DNA of 64,000 nucleotides from Anadara kagoshimensis (Eukaryota; Mollusca; Bivalvia; Arcoida; Arcidae), in contig CM037861.1 in assembly GCA_021292105.1 (NCBI GenBank), positions 55,969,245 through 56,033,244 on the forward strand, in the 5' to 3' direction. Numbering within the stretch: the first letter of the stretch is position 1; each line of letters begins with the position of its first letter. Under the pieces are notes generated by a model. That model worked only from the letters and a program-made list of their open reading frames with translations, had not been told where the DNA came from and searched no databases. Positions 12,373 to 25,400 of this stretch are shown here, one piece after another. The position numbers and the translations under genes were made by a program.

Positions 12373-15300
12373 ACTGTTTTTGAATAAATGTATGTTATAA
12401 CCGACTATAACCGCAATTCAATCATAAAAATCAAACATCATAAATTTGAATATACCAAATTAATGTAACTGGATAAAAAAGCATAATTTGGCACAAATCA
12501 CTAGATAATGATGTAACAGAACTTCTGTTTTATTAGTTGTTTACCTACAAGTCTATTTTTCACACATAACGCTATCAAACTTCTTTGTTTACGAAATAAA
12601 AACACTTCATAAAAACAAAAATAGGTATACAATTATGTTTTATTTCTTTATGAAAAATACATGCTGAGTTTTGTTTACTTATTTGCGGGACAATCGGTTG
12701 TAAAATAAGTTGAATGGTATGATATGGTCCTCGTAACAGTACAACCGGATAGAATAAGCACCAATGCCCGTACGACGTCCCTTTTCTCATACTTACTCTT
12801 GTACTGTTTTTATATTGTTTGTTGGATTTATTGACTATTTATGACTACTTATATATGACGTACATATTTACGTATATATTACATTTATTTATTATTTACC
12901 AATTCAGTATTTCGTCGCAACCGAAGGGCAACAATTAACCCACAAATGATTTGGCAAAATGAAGCTCAATATATATTTCTAAAAATACAATGTAACTTTT
13001 TTTCTGACGTTTTAACGAAGTCCAAATCGTAGGCGTTATGTTGAAACTTCTAAATATAAATTACGTATGATGTAAAAAAATGTGAAAAATGGTAACATAA
13101 GAGTAACATATAACTCAAGATAATGTATTACAGTTTACATGTTACATCATACAACATACAGAAGAAGCAAATGTTGTATCATATCTCTAAAAATCTGTTA
13201 ATATGTAAGATAACGATTATGTTTTGAATCGTAGAAAGACCAGCGGCGACAAAATGTTTCTTGTTTTATATATATGTGTCAGATTATGGTCCGTTCAAAG
13301 AAAAAATTGTTATTCTCAATAGTTTAAATATTGAATAACCTGGTCTTACTTTATTCGTATACTGTGTCTTGTTATTATGTTCAATCACTAATTACATGTT
13401 TTTCAGATGCAGACTTCCACCTTCCGTTTTGAAATTTAAGATATATTTTAAATGTTCCTCTGTTTTATGTTTATTTCTATTATCACACGGAACTATATAT
13501 TCGAAAATTATCCATATACTTTTATTTCATTGACTTTTCAAATTAGTTTGGCAATAGATCAATGATAGCTTATAGAGATATATATATAAATAAAATGATT
13601 TTTTAATCTTCTAAAAACGGTAGCAACAAGCAAGGAGGGAAAGTTATCAAGGTACATTATAATAAGTTTTTATCGCAATCGCATAAAACAACTGATAAAA
13701 TAAAAAATCACGAATACGTATTTACTAGCGTAAATTTTTCTAAATTGTCAAAAGCGTACATTTAGGAACACGATTGTAATTAAAAGTAACACTGCCAAAA
13801 TCAGCCTTATTAAAACAATTTACATGTATTACAGTGATAAACATCATAAAAAATTAATAGGCTTCTCAGAGAGGTTTGTTTTCTTTACGTATTGCGCGTA
13901 GATAATTGTTAATATCATTAGTGTCTTCACATACATAAAGACTCTATCACTTTTCTCATCTTTGCCAGAGCTCAGGACCCATAAAAGATTGCCGAGATAT
14001 GTTTACCCAACACATCATTAATAAAGCGTGAAAGTACCTAGGGATTCTGGAGTGGTAAAGAAATTCATCTGCCGATAAAAAACGACTATAATTACAGTTT
14101 AGCGATAAAATCATCCAGAAATGATTGCTGTGTTAAAGATACCATATTATACGAAAACAAGAAAGGTGTTGTTTATTGATAATCGACAACCAAATCATAA
14201 TATTATACGGTTTATGTGCGTCTCGGAAAACAAAAACAAAATTAACTCTTTCTCTGTCACCTTTTCTCTCTCTATCTCTCTTTAAAATTGTTTACCTTGA
14301 ACTTGCGTAAACCAACTTACTTACTGACTTACTGATTTACCAACAATAAATCTGAAAATGATTTAAATGCCGATAATTAAAATACGGGCTCCAATGGTAA
14401 CGTCAGGTTTTTGTGATTGCGTGTAGATGCCGTTTGCCAAATTTATAACCCAAACTTAAACATATGGTAGAGATAATAAAATATAAATATTATTACTTCG
14501 CTAGATAATGATAGAAATATACCCTATATCTGGTACAGGCAACAGAATGTGCAAATATTTGATATTGAACAGACCAAAGTGTATGGCAATTCTATGATCT
14601 GTTTCTGATTTTATACATGTGGTATTTGTAATTAAACATTGCAGAGCATTTAATTTGACCTGTTTTATGTTGGGTAAAATCGAAAGGTTTCGAGACAACT
14701 AAAGCCGTTAATACAAGAATAAAAGTAAATGAGTTTACTTTTCACTTAATTCAGCTTATTACACTCGGACATTCAGAGAGTGGATTATGAGAGCATTAAA
14801 CATAAGTAGAATGAATCGTCTCAGCATTGATTTTTTTCAAAGGTCAGTTCATTGTTGCAATATATTTTAAGTTAGAGAAAAGTATCAAGGACACATAAGA
14901 ATAAAACATTATATATTACACACAAAATGTATTTGCTAAACAAATATTTGAAAAACCATACGAGGACTATTTTTCTAAATGTTATCAAATAACATATTCT
15001 TAAATAAAATTGCGTAGAGGTATGTGCGTATAATTTTATGTTAAAATCGGGAGGGAATATAGATAACTTTCAAGAGGTTACTATTGGATTAAATTGCATA
15101 GACCATGTTCACATGAGCTCACACGCCACATATGCGATATAATTTAACCTTTTCACCTTGACCTTATATAAATCTAATCGACATACAAACAGTGGCAAGT
15201 GCAAGGCTCGATATAAAATTGGCCAAAAAGAGTCCAAAATTACTTGCTACGCTTTTTCTCTAGCTTATATTTTTGAAAGAACGTAAAAAACAATGTGTGC

Positions 15301-17177
15301 TACTCGAGAAGACAATTTAAAAGTTTTAGGATGGTTGCAATAAAAAGAAATCGAAAGAGACCGTTAAAGATGATACTTGTTTGATTTTTTAGGAAAAAGG
15401 CAGACTGCATCGCCCACCTAGAACACCCTGTATTTTATATAATCATTTATTGTCCGTTTTGTTCTGATCTAATTCAATTATTGTTATGGTCATCATGTTG
15501 AATACCTCGTGGAAAAATTGCAATATATTTAACAGTAAATTTAAACATGTATTGATCAGTCGTTTCCTTTAGTTCCTAAATGTAACGACGATCATGTTTC
15601 ATTTAAGACAGACATGTCGGATACAATTTTCAACTCAACTTCTTCACATATAATAAAAGTTTTGGTTCTTGAATGCTCTTTTTACTACATTTAATAAAAA
15701 AATGTGTGCATGCATCCATTAAAATAAAATGAAGATTAGTTGCTGGTCTACAAGCAGCGTACATAGTCTAAATATTCAATATATAGGGGTTTTACAGTAC
15801 TCTTGAAGTGCTATTTTGATTACAAACTTATCGCCGAGTGCATTATATATTACACATTACGTAATTGTCAAATTGAATTTGATATCAATTTCACGCTTGT
15901 AATCTGTACCTCATCACTTCTTACACCAATTCTTGTTTTATTCGCAGATTTAGCCAAAATCGGAATTAAAACACGGAGGTGAAACAAACGTTAGCTAAAA
16001 ATGGGGGAAACATCTTCAGAAATAACGGCTTTATCCCACTTTACTTCCACATATTCTTAAAAACATTGTTTCGAGTAATTAAAGACTTTGTAGTTTTATT
16101 TTTGTTTTTTAAAATGATATCCATATACTGCGCTCTTCGTTTTTGCATAAAAACAAATAAATCACAACGTAACGTGACATTTTAATTATGGCAAACCATA
16201 GTTACCATTCTACACTGCAGGCAAAGAAATACGAGTAATCGGATTCATAGTTAAAAAAACGTTTATTTCGATTTGCAATCGAAAACGGCTCCTTTATTAT
16301 AAAATTTGCATTAAAATTGTGCTTTGTTTGATCGACCGAAAATGGACATATTCAAAAATGTACACCGTGGTTTATATTTTCCAGTCACAATTCGAAATCA
16401 GTTAACTGAAGGTAAAACTTATGTCATACACATTGATGGTTAATTAAGCTAAAGTTTAATTAGAAATCCCGAGTGTGGTACACCGCAGTTTCATCAATTT
16501 TCGATTTACTTGTAACTTATGTTTAAGTGTGGCACACCATAGTTTATTTAGCTACACTTAAGTAAGATATTTTCAAACTGTGCAACACCACAGCAGTTTT
16601 ATCAACTAACCACAAGCTAATCAACAAAACGTATCGCAATCAATTTTGAAATCCGCAACCTTTTTTATATATAATTTGAGATGAAAATAAAATAAAAACT
16701 GGTATGGTACATTTATCGCTAATCTTTAGCTGCTATATAGATAATATCACATATGATAAAATTAGATTTGTTCTACAAATAGAAACCATGGTATTAGTTC
16801 AAAGTAAGATATTTCTGATATCATTGTATCATCACTTGTTTGCATTATAAATTCAATGGGAATTCAAAACTGACCCGTGGTTGTAACAAATGTCTGAGGT
16901 TTAAATTTGATCTAGAAAGTTCAGGTAAAAACAGGTGCTTTGAAATAGCAAAAGCAACTAAAACCTGCATCAACATACAAAGTCATTATGAAACCAATAA
17001 TGATAACATATACATAATGTAATCATTGATCCTAAAACCCTAAGTATAGGAGGTTACAGAATATTATGCAGAGTTGTGACTTTAACATGACGATCCGCTG
17101 TATAGGTACATGCATGGATTTAATTTTTAAATGCGATTAAAATGAAATTTTAATAAAAAAAATTAATCATGACTTAC

Positions 17178-17241
17178 CTCTTCAAGAACGTCTGCTATTT
17201 TACTTAACGACTCTTCAGGTAAATGCTTAAATGTTGGAACG
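17178..17241 (-). CDS. PRKG1: cGMP-dependent protein kinase, exon D (CNB-A/CNB-B connecting helices)
   Basis: This 64 nt exon adds one base to finish a Ser codon and then encodes VPTFKHLPEESLSKIADVLE plus E. It is the helical segment linking CNB-A to CNB-B ([22 protein letters not shown] in vertebrate PKG I, from memory). The acceptor is TTTGTTTCAG and the donor GTAAGT. It enters in phase 2 and leaves in phase 0. Two upstream exons have the right phase to splice onto it: exon C (36230-36335), giving FLRS-VPTF, and the candidate first exon at 17973-18025, giving IARN-VPTF. This makes it the likely junction for an internal promoter isoform. Confidence 0.97.
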
Positions 17242-17972
17242 CTGAAACAAAGAGGAGAGCAAATAAATAATTGTCACAATAAAACAATTCAGTTGTTTTT
17301 AATGTTTTATTTTTTATCGGGTATGCAATATATTCTTATTCGCTCTGGTTTACAAAGCATTCCAATCCAAAAAGCAAAACGAAGAAAAAACATGTTACAA
17401 AAAACTAAGTTGTTGTTTTTAATTTTTTTTTTTTGGATATGCATAATATTTTATTGTCTCTGGCTTACAAAGCATTTTGCACGTAACGCACAAATTTACT
17501 TATCAAAAGGCATATTTGTCTAACTGTAAAGATGATGAATTTACGAAACTTAAAAAAGTTCACAAAGTTTTCAAATTTTACTTCTATATTGGATATAAAT
17601 AAATTATAACGCAAAAACAATATATATCCCATGGCGGCAAATGGTTAAATAATTAAATATTGCTAACAACTTTTTTTATTTAAAGTCAGAAGAGAAGGAA
17701 GAGCCCTGATGTTTTGGTTACAGTGTTTTTTCAAAACGCCATATTTTTGTTAAAATATCGAGTTCTGTCGCTAAATTGATTAGCATTTAAAACCAAAAGG
17801 AAAATAAATAAATAAAAGAAATACAGTTGATATACAGGTACAGTGATAATCATAAATTATACCATTTGTTAGAAATTGATTCAATTTTGAATTGAAAAAA
17901 ACAGTCATACATCATAGTTTTAATATTAATTCAATTGATTTTTTATATACGAAATACGGATATTAAACTTAC

Positions 17973-18025
17973 TTCCTAGCAATTCGTTCAAACCGTCTCT
18001 TAACTAAATTATTGTCAACTTTCAT
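17973..18025 (-). CDS. PRKG1: Candidate alternative first exon of PKG (coding part)
   Basis: On the minus strand, ATG at 18025-18023 opens MKVDNNLVKRRFERIAR and is followed by AA and the consensus donor GTAAGT (acttac at 967-972 of the 17 kb block). The leftover AA plus the first base of exon D gives Asn and then VPTF, so the splice is in phase. The ATG has G at -3, and an in-frame TAA lies 21-24 nt upstream with no acceptor AG between, so it reads as a first exon rather than an internal one. It lies only about 0.73 kb from exon D. The resulting protein would lack the dimerisation zipper, the autoinhibitory segment and CNB-A, and begin with a basic KRRFER tail before CNB-B and the kinase. Drosophila foraging also makes short PKG forms from internal promoters. 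No homology was available to confirm this exon, and the transcription start cannot be placed. Confidence 0.5.
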
Positions 18026-18789
18026 CCCAGCCGTGGTGACACATTACATGATGAACCATTATATTCCAATGTTATAGTAACACTCATGTTTGTAATATAC
18101 TGTTATAGGTAGACACATTCTCACAACATCATCATCTCCCATACACTACCTCACACTGTATATACACACATAGAAAACCTTCACAGATATTACCAATCTA
18201 TGACCAATACACTTATGATTCCGAGCCCCAATCAGAAAGCTGCCGAGGAAAGCATGTCAAGGTAATGTGTTTTTCAGCGTGAACTAAAATGAACTGATTG
18301 TTTTATTTTTAATAAAAGCCATGTGATATATAAGAATATTCACATTACAGAAAACATAAGATAACTCATCATTTTGAATTTAATTCTATTTGCGATTAAC
18401 ACACGATTCTTTATTAAGAAAACTGATAAAAAGTAATATCAGCGCAAACGTACTCTAAACAAAAACCTTGACATATCAAAAGAAATTAAGATCTGGTAAA
18501 AAGCCGATACTTGATTCCTATCATTTTTAATTCTAATAAGTACATGCTTTTATGCAGACATTATTTTTAATGGTGAAATACAACGAATATGGTAAATATA
18601 TTTTCGCAAAAATATGCACTAACAGTTCTTTCTACATATTAGCCTTGACATGTTATATTATACATGCATATAAATCTTGCAAAACCCATCTAAATATTTT
18701 GATTTGTACCTCAAATCGCGGTTGATAGACACTGCTGTGGATCTTGTTTTTAAAACATAGGAAAATTCACGTGAGCGTGATGAGCATAA

Positions 18790-20230
18790 CTCATAACGAA
18801 TAAAATGCATGTAAAAGTATATTGAATCAAACAGGATTGGCATTTTTATTCGAAATGAAAGTCTTGAGAATTTTATAAAAATCAAGTTAAAATATAATCG
18901 TTATAATTCTATTCTTAAATGCGTTTCACAAATTGTTGCATTGCACCCGGTAATAAACATATCATTGTTTGCTTTTCTATTTCAGTTTGATTGTTTGACG
19001 AATTTATGTTAAGAAGCCTTTTAAGTAATTGTGACATTTTCTAGTTGAAGTTTTAGGTGTTGATTTTGGCGATGGGAATTACGTGCCATTTTATCATCAA
19101 CTGCATGTTTTATTACATCGTAAAATGTCACGTTTTTCAAGATATGTAAGTTTGCATTTGTTATAATAATGATTTTGTTATTTTCTTATAAAAAAAGATT
19201 TTTTGAGACCACATGGTGTTTGAAATAATTTATTTTCACTTGTGTTTTTCCACAGCTTATATCTACACAATTATTTAAGTACATGTAATGCTGACAGTAG
19301 TGCGAGCTTGACGTTTGTCTTTAAAGTGTGATGTTTGAAGTGGTTTTTGTTTGCAGAGTTCTTCTAAGAGCACTCTAAAACAAAGCCATTTTCATGCGGT
19401 TTTGTGTTTTAAATAACCATAAACCTGATGACTGTTGTACAATATAGATATGCTATTTGCAGTTTAAATGGTATAATGCTCTAAACACCTAAACAGAAGT
19501 TAATTACAAAACAAAACATGCGACTGTCCATTTGTTTATCATGGGTTTATCTTCATCTGTGTTCAAATAGAGCAGAAAAATCCAATTACATATAGGGCCA
19601 TATCAATTAAAGTAACAATCAATAGTTTAAAGAAAAATTTGAAAAAAAATCACAATTGCTGGTGACGACGACAACGACATAAAGCAAACGTTTCCTATGC
19701 CTCGCACTTTTTAGGCGAGACGAAAACGTGCGCTTTTAAGAACGACTAGTGTTAAACTGTTGCCTTATGAGTATTTGTATTAGACTTTTGGTTTTTCCAA
19801 TGTGTGTATGGACATAATCTGCTACTTGATGAAATGTATTATTTGGTTTTCGACTGTCTTTCGTGATAATGCAAAATATAACACATAAAACGATTGTTAG
19901 TGCAAAGTTTCTTGTATGAATGTTGTCTTTGTCTACCTCATATTTAGTAAAATATTACAAAATCTTAATAGAAAAAACGATTGTATATAGTTACAGAATG
20001 TTTATAACGCCAAAATCCAATCAATCTTTCATATGTCTTAAAACTAAGACTGTAAATAAAATAGATAAAAGTTCAATGTATGCACTTAAATATAAGCATG
20101 AACTTAGTTACATCATTGTCTTTTTCTGGCTGTCTAAAATGTATCGATATATCATGAGTTTTTGTTGTAAACATATCTAAGAACTATGCTAGCATCCATT
20201 GATACGACAAGTGAGACGAGACGTTGCAAA
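18790..20230. repeat. Local duplication, copy 1
   Basis: The first of three related blocks. Landmarks in order are gcattgcacccggtaataaa, then gtgttgattttggcgatggg, catgttttattacatcgtaa, gagcttg, gcactctaaaacaaagccat and aatagataaaagttcaatgt. The same landmarks recur in order at 20760-22640, and the last also in the short copy at 20240-20745. It has no ORF of note. Confidence 0.7.
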
Positions 20231-20239
20231 CTTGTATAT

Positions 20240-20745
20240 CTATAGCCATTTTATTCTGAATTAAAGTCATGGGATGTATGAGTATTGCAAAATTTTTATA
20301 AAACTTCTTGTAAAAACTGTATAAATGTTTTGTTTTCTATCACTCTTGAGGAGTTGCAAAGGTTTCTTTATTATATGGTTATAAAACATATCATTGTTAG
20401 CTTTGGTATTGCAGTTTAATTGTGTGTGTGTGAAGGGTCTGCCACTTTAAAAAATGTTTCTCTTTCTACTGTCTTTGGTAATAATAACACATAAAGTAAC
20501 GGAATGTTTATAACCCCAAACCCCAATCAATCTTATATATAAGTCTTAAAACTGAGACTGTGAGTAAAAATAGATAAAAGTTCAATGTCTGCACTTAAAT
20601 ATACACATGGACTTCAATGTTACATCATTATCTTTTTCTGGCTGACTAAAACTTTATCGATCAATCTTGAGTTTTTGTTTGAAACTAATCAAAAAAGTAT
20701 GCTAACATCCATTAAAGCGACAAGTGAGACGGTTGCACACAATAA
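20240..20745. repeat. Local duplication, copy 2 (internally shortened)
   Basis: It keeps the first landmark region (ataaaacatatcattgttag) and the last one (aatagataaaagttcaatgt, cttaaatatacacatggact), but lacks the middle found in copies 1 and 3. Confidence 0.65.
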
Positions 20746-20759
20746 CTTTATAAAAAACA

Positions 20760-22640
20760 TGCAATTATCTATCAGCATAATCAGTATTTTTATTTTTATT
20801 CTAAATAAAAGTTTTAGGATGGAAGATTATCACAGAAATTTTATATAAATCTTGTAAAAACTATATTCTAATTTTAGTCTTAAATGTGTTTCACAAGTTA
20901 AGTTTTGCATTGCATCCGGTGATAAACATTTCATTGTTTGTTTTGAGACCGCCGTTTCATTTAAGAAGTGACATTCTGATCATGGTATTTCAAGGGGTAA
21001 TGCAAGATAGTGTGGCGCGTGCCAAATTCGATCAAGGGCAAATCCCTTCATTTTAAATTTGGCACGCGCCACACTATCTTGCATTACCCCTTGAAATACC
21101 ATAAGGACAAATGCCATTTTTATATATACAATCCTTTCTTTTAATAAATATTTTGGATTTGTTTTCACCCCTGGCGCTATTTCTTCCATACCTGCTCATG
21201 TGAGATAGGATTTTAAGCCATGCGAAATCGGCGAATCTCAAATGACCACGTGACCCATTGTGTGTGACATGACGTAATATTGTGGGAAATTGATGCACAT
21301 CAAGGGTCATGACCCCAATTGTCTTTCACGGGAATTGCAAAACAATTGCTTCTGCATGTTTCATCGAAGATAGGCACAGTCATATTGTTAATATTGTTTA
21401 ATAAACTTATTTTAAAAAAGCCTTTTAATTGAATGTGACGTTTTGGAGTTGAAATTTCTAGGTGTTGATTTTGATGATGGGAATTATGTGCCACTTTATC
21501 ATCAACTGCATGTTTTATTACATCGTAAAATGTTAGGTTTTTCAAGACATGTGAGTTTGCATTTGTTATAATAATGATTTTGGCTTTTTTTTACAAAACA
21601 AAAAGTGGAATTTTGGAAGTTCACACGGTGTTTGAAACCACTTATTATCACTTGTGTTTCTTCCAATAAAAATCTAAAACATTTAGGTACATACAATACT
21701 GACAGTAGTAAGAGCTTGTGGTTTTCCTACATGATCTATCTTTAAAGTTTGATGTTTGGGGTGGGTTTTTGTAAAGTTCTTCTGAGAACATTCTAAAACA
21801 AAGCCATTATCATGCTCTTTTGTGTTTTAAACAACTAAAACTTGACGAATGTTTTACAATATGGACTTAAACTTGATGGCTGTTTAACAATATACATGTA
21901 GATATGCTTTTTCTAGTGAAAATGGTACTTCTTCTAAATACTTAAACAGGGCTTTGTTACACAAACATTATTTTTCATTTGTTTCATTACATTGGCAATG
22001 ACAATGAAGTGTTTAAAATAAAATGACTGCTTAATTGGCACCGGTCAGAAAAAAACTGCTAAGGATTTCATTTCAGGTGGTTGCTAAGGGACGAACTTTG
22101 CATTTTCAAGTTTTTTTATAATATATGAATAAGTGTATGGCACTGTTGTTAAGGAATTTAAAAGCAGAAGAACAATTAACTAGGACCTTGACCGTTTTAA
22201 ATGTTTATATTACAATTTCATCTATTTTATTTTAAACTCATTTCATTTTCATGTTGGAAGCTAACACAAGATTAAGACCAAAAGATTATAGCAGTAAAAT
22301 TATGGTTTTATATCGCTTTTAATTACACTTTGATTGTTCTCTTTGCAATTGTTAATGAAAACACAAAGAAAAAGATGGATTATAATAATGGAATTTTTAA
22401 AACCACAAAAATGCATCCCATTTATCATGTGTTTATGTCTTAAAGCTTAGACTATGAATAAAAATAGATAAAAGTTCAATGTTTGCACTCAAACACTCAG
22501 AACTTAATTACATCATTGTCTTTTTCAGACTGACAAAAAATATCGATCAATCATGAGTTTTTGTTTGAAACTAATCCAAAAAGAAAACTAACATCTATTA
22601 GCACGACATGATAGACAATTGCACACTGTGACTTTTTAAT
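20760..22640. repeat. Local duplication, copy 3
   Basis: It repeats the landmarks of copy 1 in the same order: tgcattgcatccggtgataa, gtgttgattttgatgatggg, catgttttattacatcgtaa, ttctaaaacaaagccattat, aatagataaaagttcaatgt. It is interrupted at 20982-21300 by a fold-back element and unmatched sequence, so that insertion is younger than the duplication or is private to this copy. Confidence 0.7.
20982..21102. mobile_element. Perfect 47 bp inverted repeat (fold-back)
   Basis: The arms 20982-21028 and 21056-21102 are exact reverse complements over 47 bp (start atggtatttcaaggggtaat, inner end gcgcgtgccaaatt), with a 27 nt spacer. Identity of the arms suggests recent insertion or gene conversion. 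No target duplication was identified. It sits inside duplication copy 3. Confidence 0.85.
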
Positions 22641-23618
22641 ACAAGTGTCAAAATGGAACAAAAGTTTATTTGGTGTGAAGTTAAATTACATAGCTTGTTG
22701 GGGTTTACATAAGCAAAATAATGCACAGTCAAACACGATGATATTTACAACTATTACTTTAATAAATATTAGCAATGACCGATTACACTTAACGTAAGAT
22801 CTTAATAAGCTGTAGGTATGTTGTACTGTATGTGAGATAGTTAAGGTTGAACTAATTGATTCCAATAAATAGCGTATCAAACATTGAACATAAATACATT
22901 CAATACCAGCATACTTGTCTGACATATGCTGTATTGTTTCTGAAAGAGATATTAGGACGAGATGTTGACGTTCGACTGACATCAATAGAATCTAAAAGTC
23001 AAGTGCAGCAAACGAGTTAAATGTTTTTTGGGTAATTTTATTATTAATTCTATATGCTTCGTGCAAAGGCAACTTTCCACATAAATTTTGTAATCAGGAA
23101 ATAAGTTTTAATTTGTTATTATCCATGTTTGATTTCAAAGCGAAATGTGGTTATACAGAAACGTTCTAGAATCTTTGTACGTCCTCATAATGGCTTAGCT
23201 TCTTCAAATTTGCCAAGTTAATGTTTTGTGGATTTATTGGTAAAGGGGTGTCTTACGTATTGTATCAATAACACATGCTGTTGTATTTATAATATTAATA
23301 ATTATAAATATGCTCCAAATAATTTGACCTCAGTGTGCCATATTGGCCCCTGTCCGACTGGTTCAATATAGGTCGTTGACAGTTCGCTCGGCGAAGGTCT
23401 GTGGGTAAAAGTCTTACAGAGCAGTAAAACCGTATAACTACGCTCACTATGTTCCAATGAATAAATAGTATTTGAAATCACGTGGTACAGCAGAACCTAT
23501 CAGCTGATCACCACGCGCGCGAACTTTTATCGGGAACAGTTTAAACTATCAGACACATCACCAATTGGTAGTAATTATTCATACACTTGATCTGATGCAT
23601 CAAAACAACATATTTGTA

Positions 23619-23810
23619 AAGTACAGACATGTCGAAAGTTTTACACTGAACTAATGAAAAGGTGTCGATACTTGGCTGCAAAGTGGCTCCGGAAAGACTA
23701 ACAGCAGGTGTCGAAAAAATGTCGAAATGTAGCTAACGAGGACCGAATTGAGTCACCTATTCGGCACTAATGTGCCAGCCTAATGTTAAACTTTGAACAG
23801 GCCTGTACTG
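23619..23810. mobile_element. TA-flanked MITE (CAGTACAG family), copy 1
   Basis: 192 bp with terminal inverted repeats related to CAGTACAGACCTGTCGAAAG, flanked by TA on both sides. CAGT-type ends with TA target duplication are the hallmark of Tc1/mariner-derived elements; there is no coding capacity. The interior keeps the subterminal block agctaacgaggaccgaattg. Confidence 0.8.
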
Positions 23811-24042
23811 TATTTCTCGTGATCAAAGTAATCTGTAACTGTTCCAGAATTGAAGTAAACAACACAAGAAAAAAACTGTTATGGAATATGAATTTTATCT
23901 CTGATATATGTAAAGAAATTAATGTGTTTTTATATCGGCAGTAAAACTTTTGAAACTTTTAGTTTTATACACACTCGCGACCTAAGTCTGAGCTTTTATA
24001 ATGCACGTTTCAAAGACTAAACTGATAACACAATTAGATATA

Positions 24043-24234
24043 CAGTACAGACTTGTCAAAAGTTTAACACTAAATTAACGAATTAGTGCCAAATAAACAG
24101 CTCAGCTCAGTCCCTCGTATCCCATTTTATCTCCGGGGCTGTTATCTTTCTCTCGGCAGTTTTCGACCACTAGCTATACACAACTCGAACTCATTTCGTT
24201 AGCTCAGTGTTAAACTTTTGACAAGTCTGTACTG
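24043..24234. mobile_element. TA-flanked MITE (CAGTACAG family), copy 2
   Basis: 192 bp, with TA CAGTACAGACTTGTC at the left and GACAAGTCTGTACTG TA at the right. The terminal repeats extend about 30 bp, making this one of the best-preserved copies. It lies 232 bp from copy 1. Confidence 0.88.
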
Positions 24235-24389
24235 TATAGTCAAAAACAAATTCGATTACCACAGTATAGAATATGGAACATTTGGCACAGTAGTATGCAT
24301 CTGTGCTAGAAAAAAAAGTCACAGAAATTTTATAAAAGTAGAGAATTCAAAGTTTTACAATGCCAAACTAATAATTCCAGTGTGATATG

Positions 24390-24651
24390 TACGGCGGCAC
24401 AGAAGTGACATGAAAAATATTTTTTATATTTTATGCTCACGCCAAAGTAACCGCGTGCTAAAGCAAAATCTATCGCGGACTCACGTCAAAATCTATATTG
24501 CGTGCGAACACTTTGTGTGCTCAAGTAATAGTTGTCACGTGAGGACGCAATATATTTTGCATGAGCACGTAATACATTTTGCATGAATGCGATAATTTGG
24601 CGTGATCACATTGTATAAAAATATTTTTCAGGTCACCTCTGTGCCGCCGTA
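24390..24651. mobile_element. MITE with 6 bp target duplication (GATATG)
   Basis: A 262 bp element starting TACGGCGGCACAGAAGTGAC and ending GGTCACCTCTGTGCCGCCGTA in inverted form, with ~35 bp terminal repeats. It is flanked on both sides by GATATG (24384-24389 and 24652-24657). Six-base duplications with TAY/RTA ends are what I recall for the IS3EU superfamily, so that is a tentative class. The interior alternates cacgt and gcgtg motifs. Confidence 0.85.
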
Positions 24652-25400
24652 GATATGTTCATGATATTGAATTTTTATCTTAATATACCACTAAAGATGC
24701 ATGAGATATAAGCGTTGCCAAAGATTAATATAATTGGATAATGCTCTGAGCATTATACTTATATTGGCAACTTTATATCTCTTAACAGTTCCACATAAAT
24801 GATTGCAATCTCTATCAGTTATTTAACCCAAAAGATTGAGTGGCCAATTACCTGACGGCGTCTTTGATTTCTGCGAAATGGTATATATAATTAATTCTTA
24901 ATTGCAACATGGCGATTTTTAATTACCAATTTGTGAATTTTATCTATATCAAAAATTTTCTTATCTTTTTATCAATATTGATTTTCATTTCTCATCATAC
25001 TTTAGAGCACTGCACGTGTATTCCGATAGGTTTTGTCGCTAAATACGTATGAAAGAACATGGCATCAACCTTGATATCAAAATACGTTTGGTGCAGCTAA
25101 TGCAGCTATACATTCACGTTAAGTTAGGTGCAGACTTTTATCATAATATATTTTATAGAATGAAATTAGTAATGATAAGATGATGGAATTTAAATGCATT
25201 TTCAAAACTTTTACTTTAAGCAACTAATAAATACAAAGTGTATCCGCACTTTTTCTCAAATATTTATTCTATTTAAAATGTACTTCGTTAACTTTATGGG
25301 AACCAATAGGAATTATTTCCAATGCCAAAAACATCCTTAGACTCCTTTTGTTTCACTGTTTAAGGCCAGGGGAAACATAAATGGAATGCACTTAAATATG

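Larger units (their letters stand above)
7051..17177 (-). other. PKG intron D-E
   Basis: A 10.1 kb phase-0 intron. It contains five R1 copies, a half MITE with cgcgaaaa motifs (9312-9405) and two TGACGTCA octamers (8229-8236 and 10535-10542). From about 12.4 to 17.1 kb there is only AT-rich sequence without a gene or repeat that I recognise. The small open frames in it look random. Confidence 0.85.

Noticed and set aside
20980-21310. Two minus-strand ORFs across the 47 bp hairpin
   Set aside because: They run through inverted-repeat sequence and differ from the other duplication copies; no protein signature.
22686-22985. 99-codon minus-strand ORF
   Set aside because: No recognisable domain, and its length is expected by chance in a window this size.
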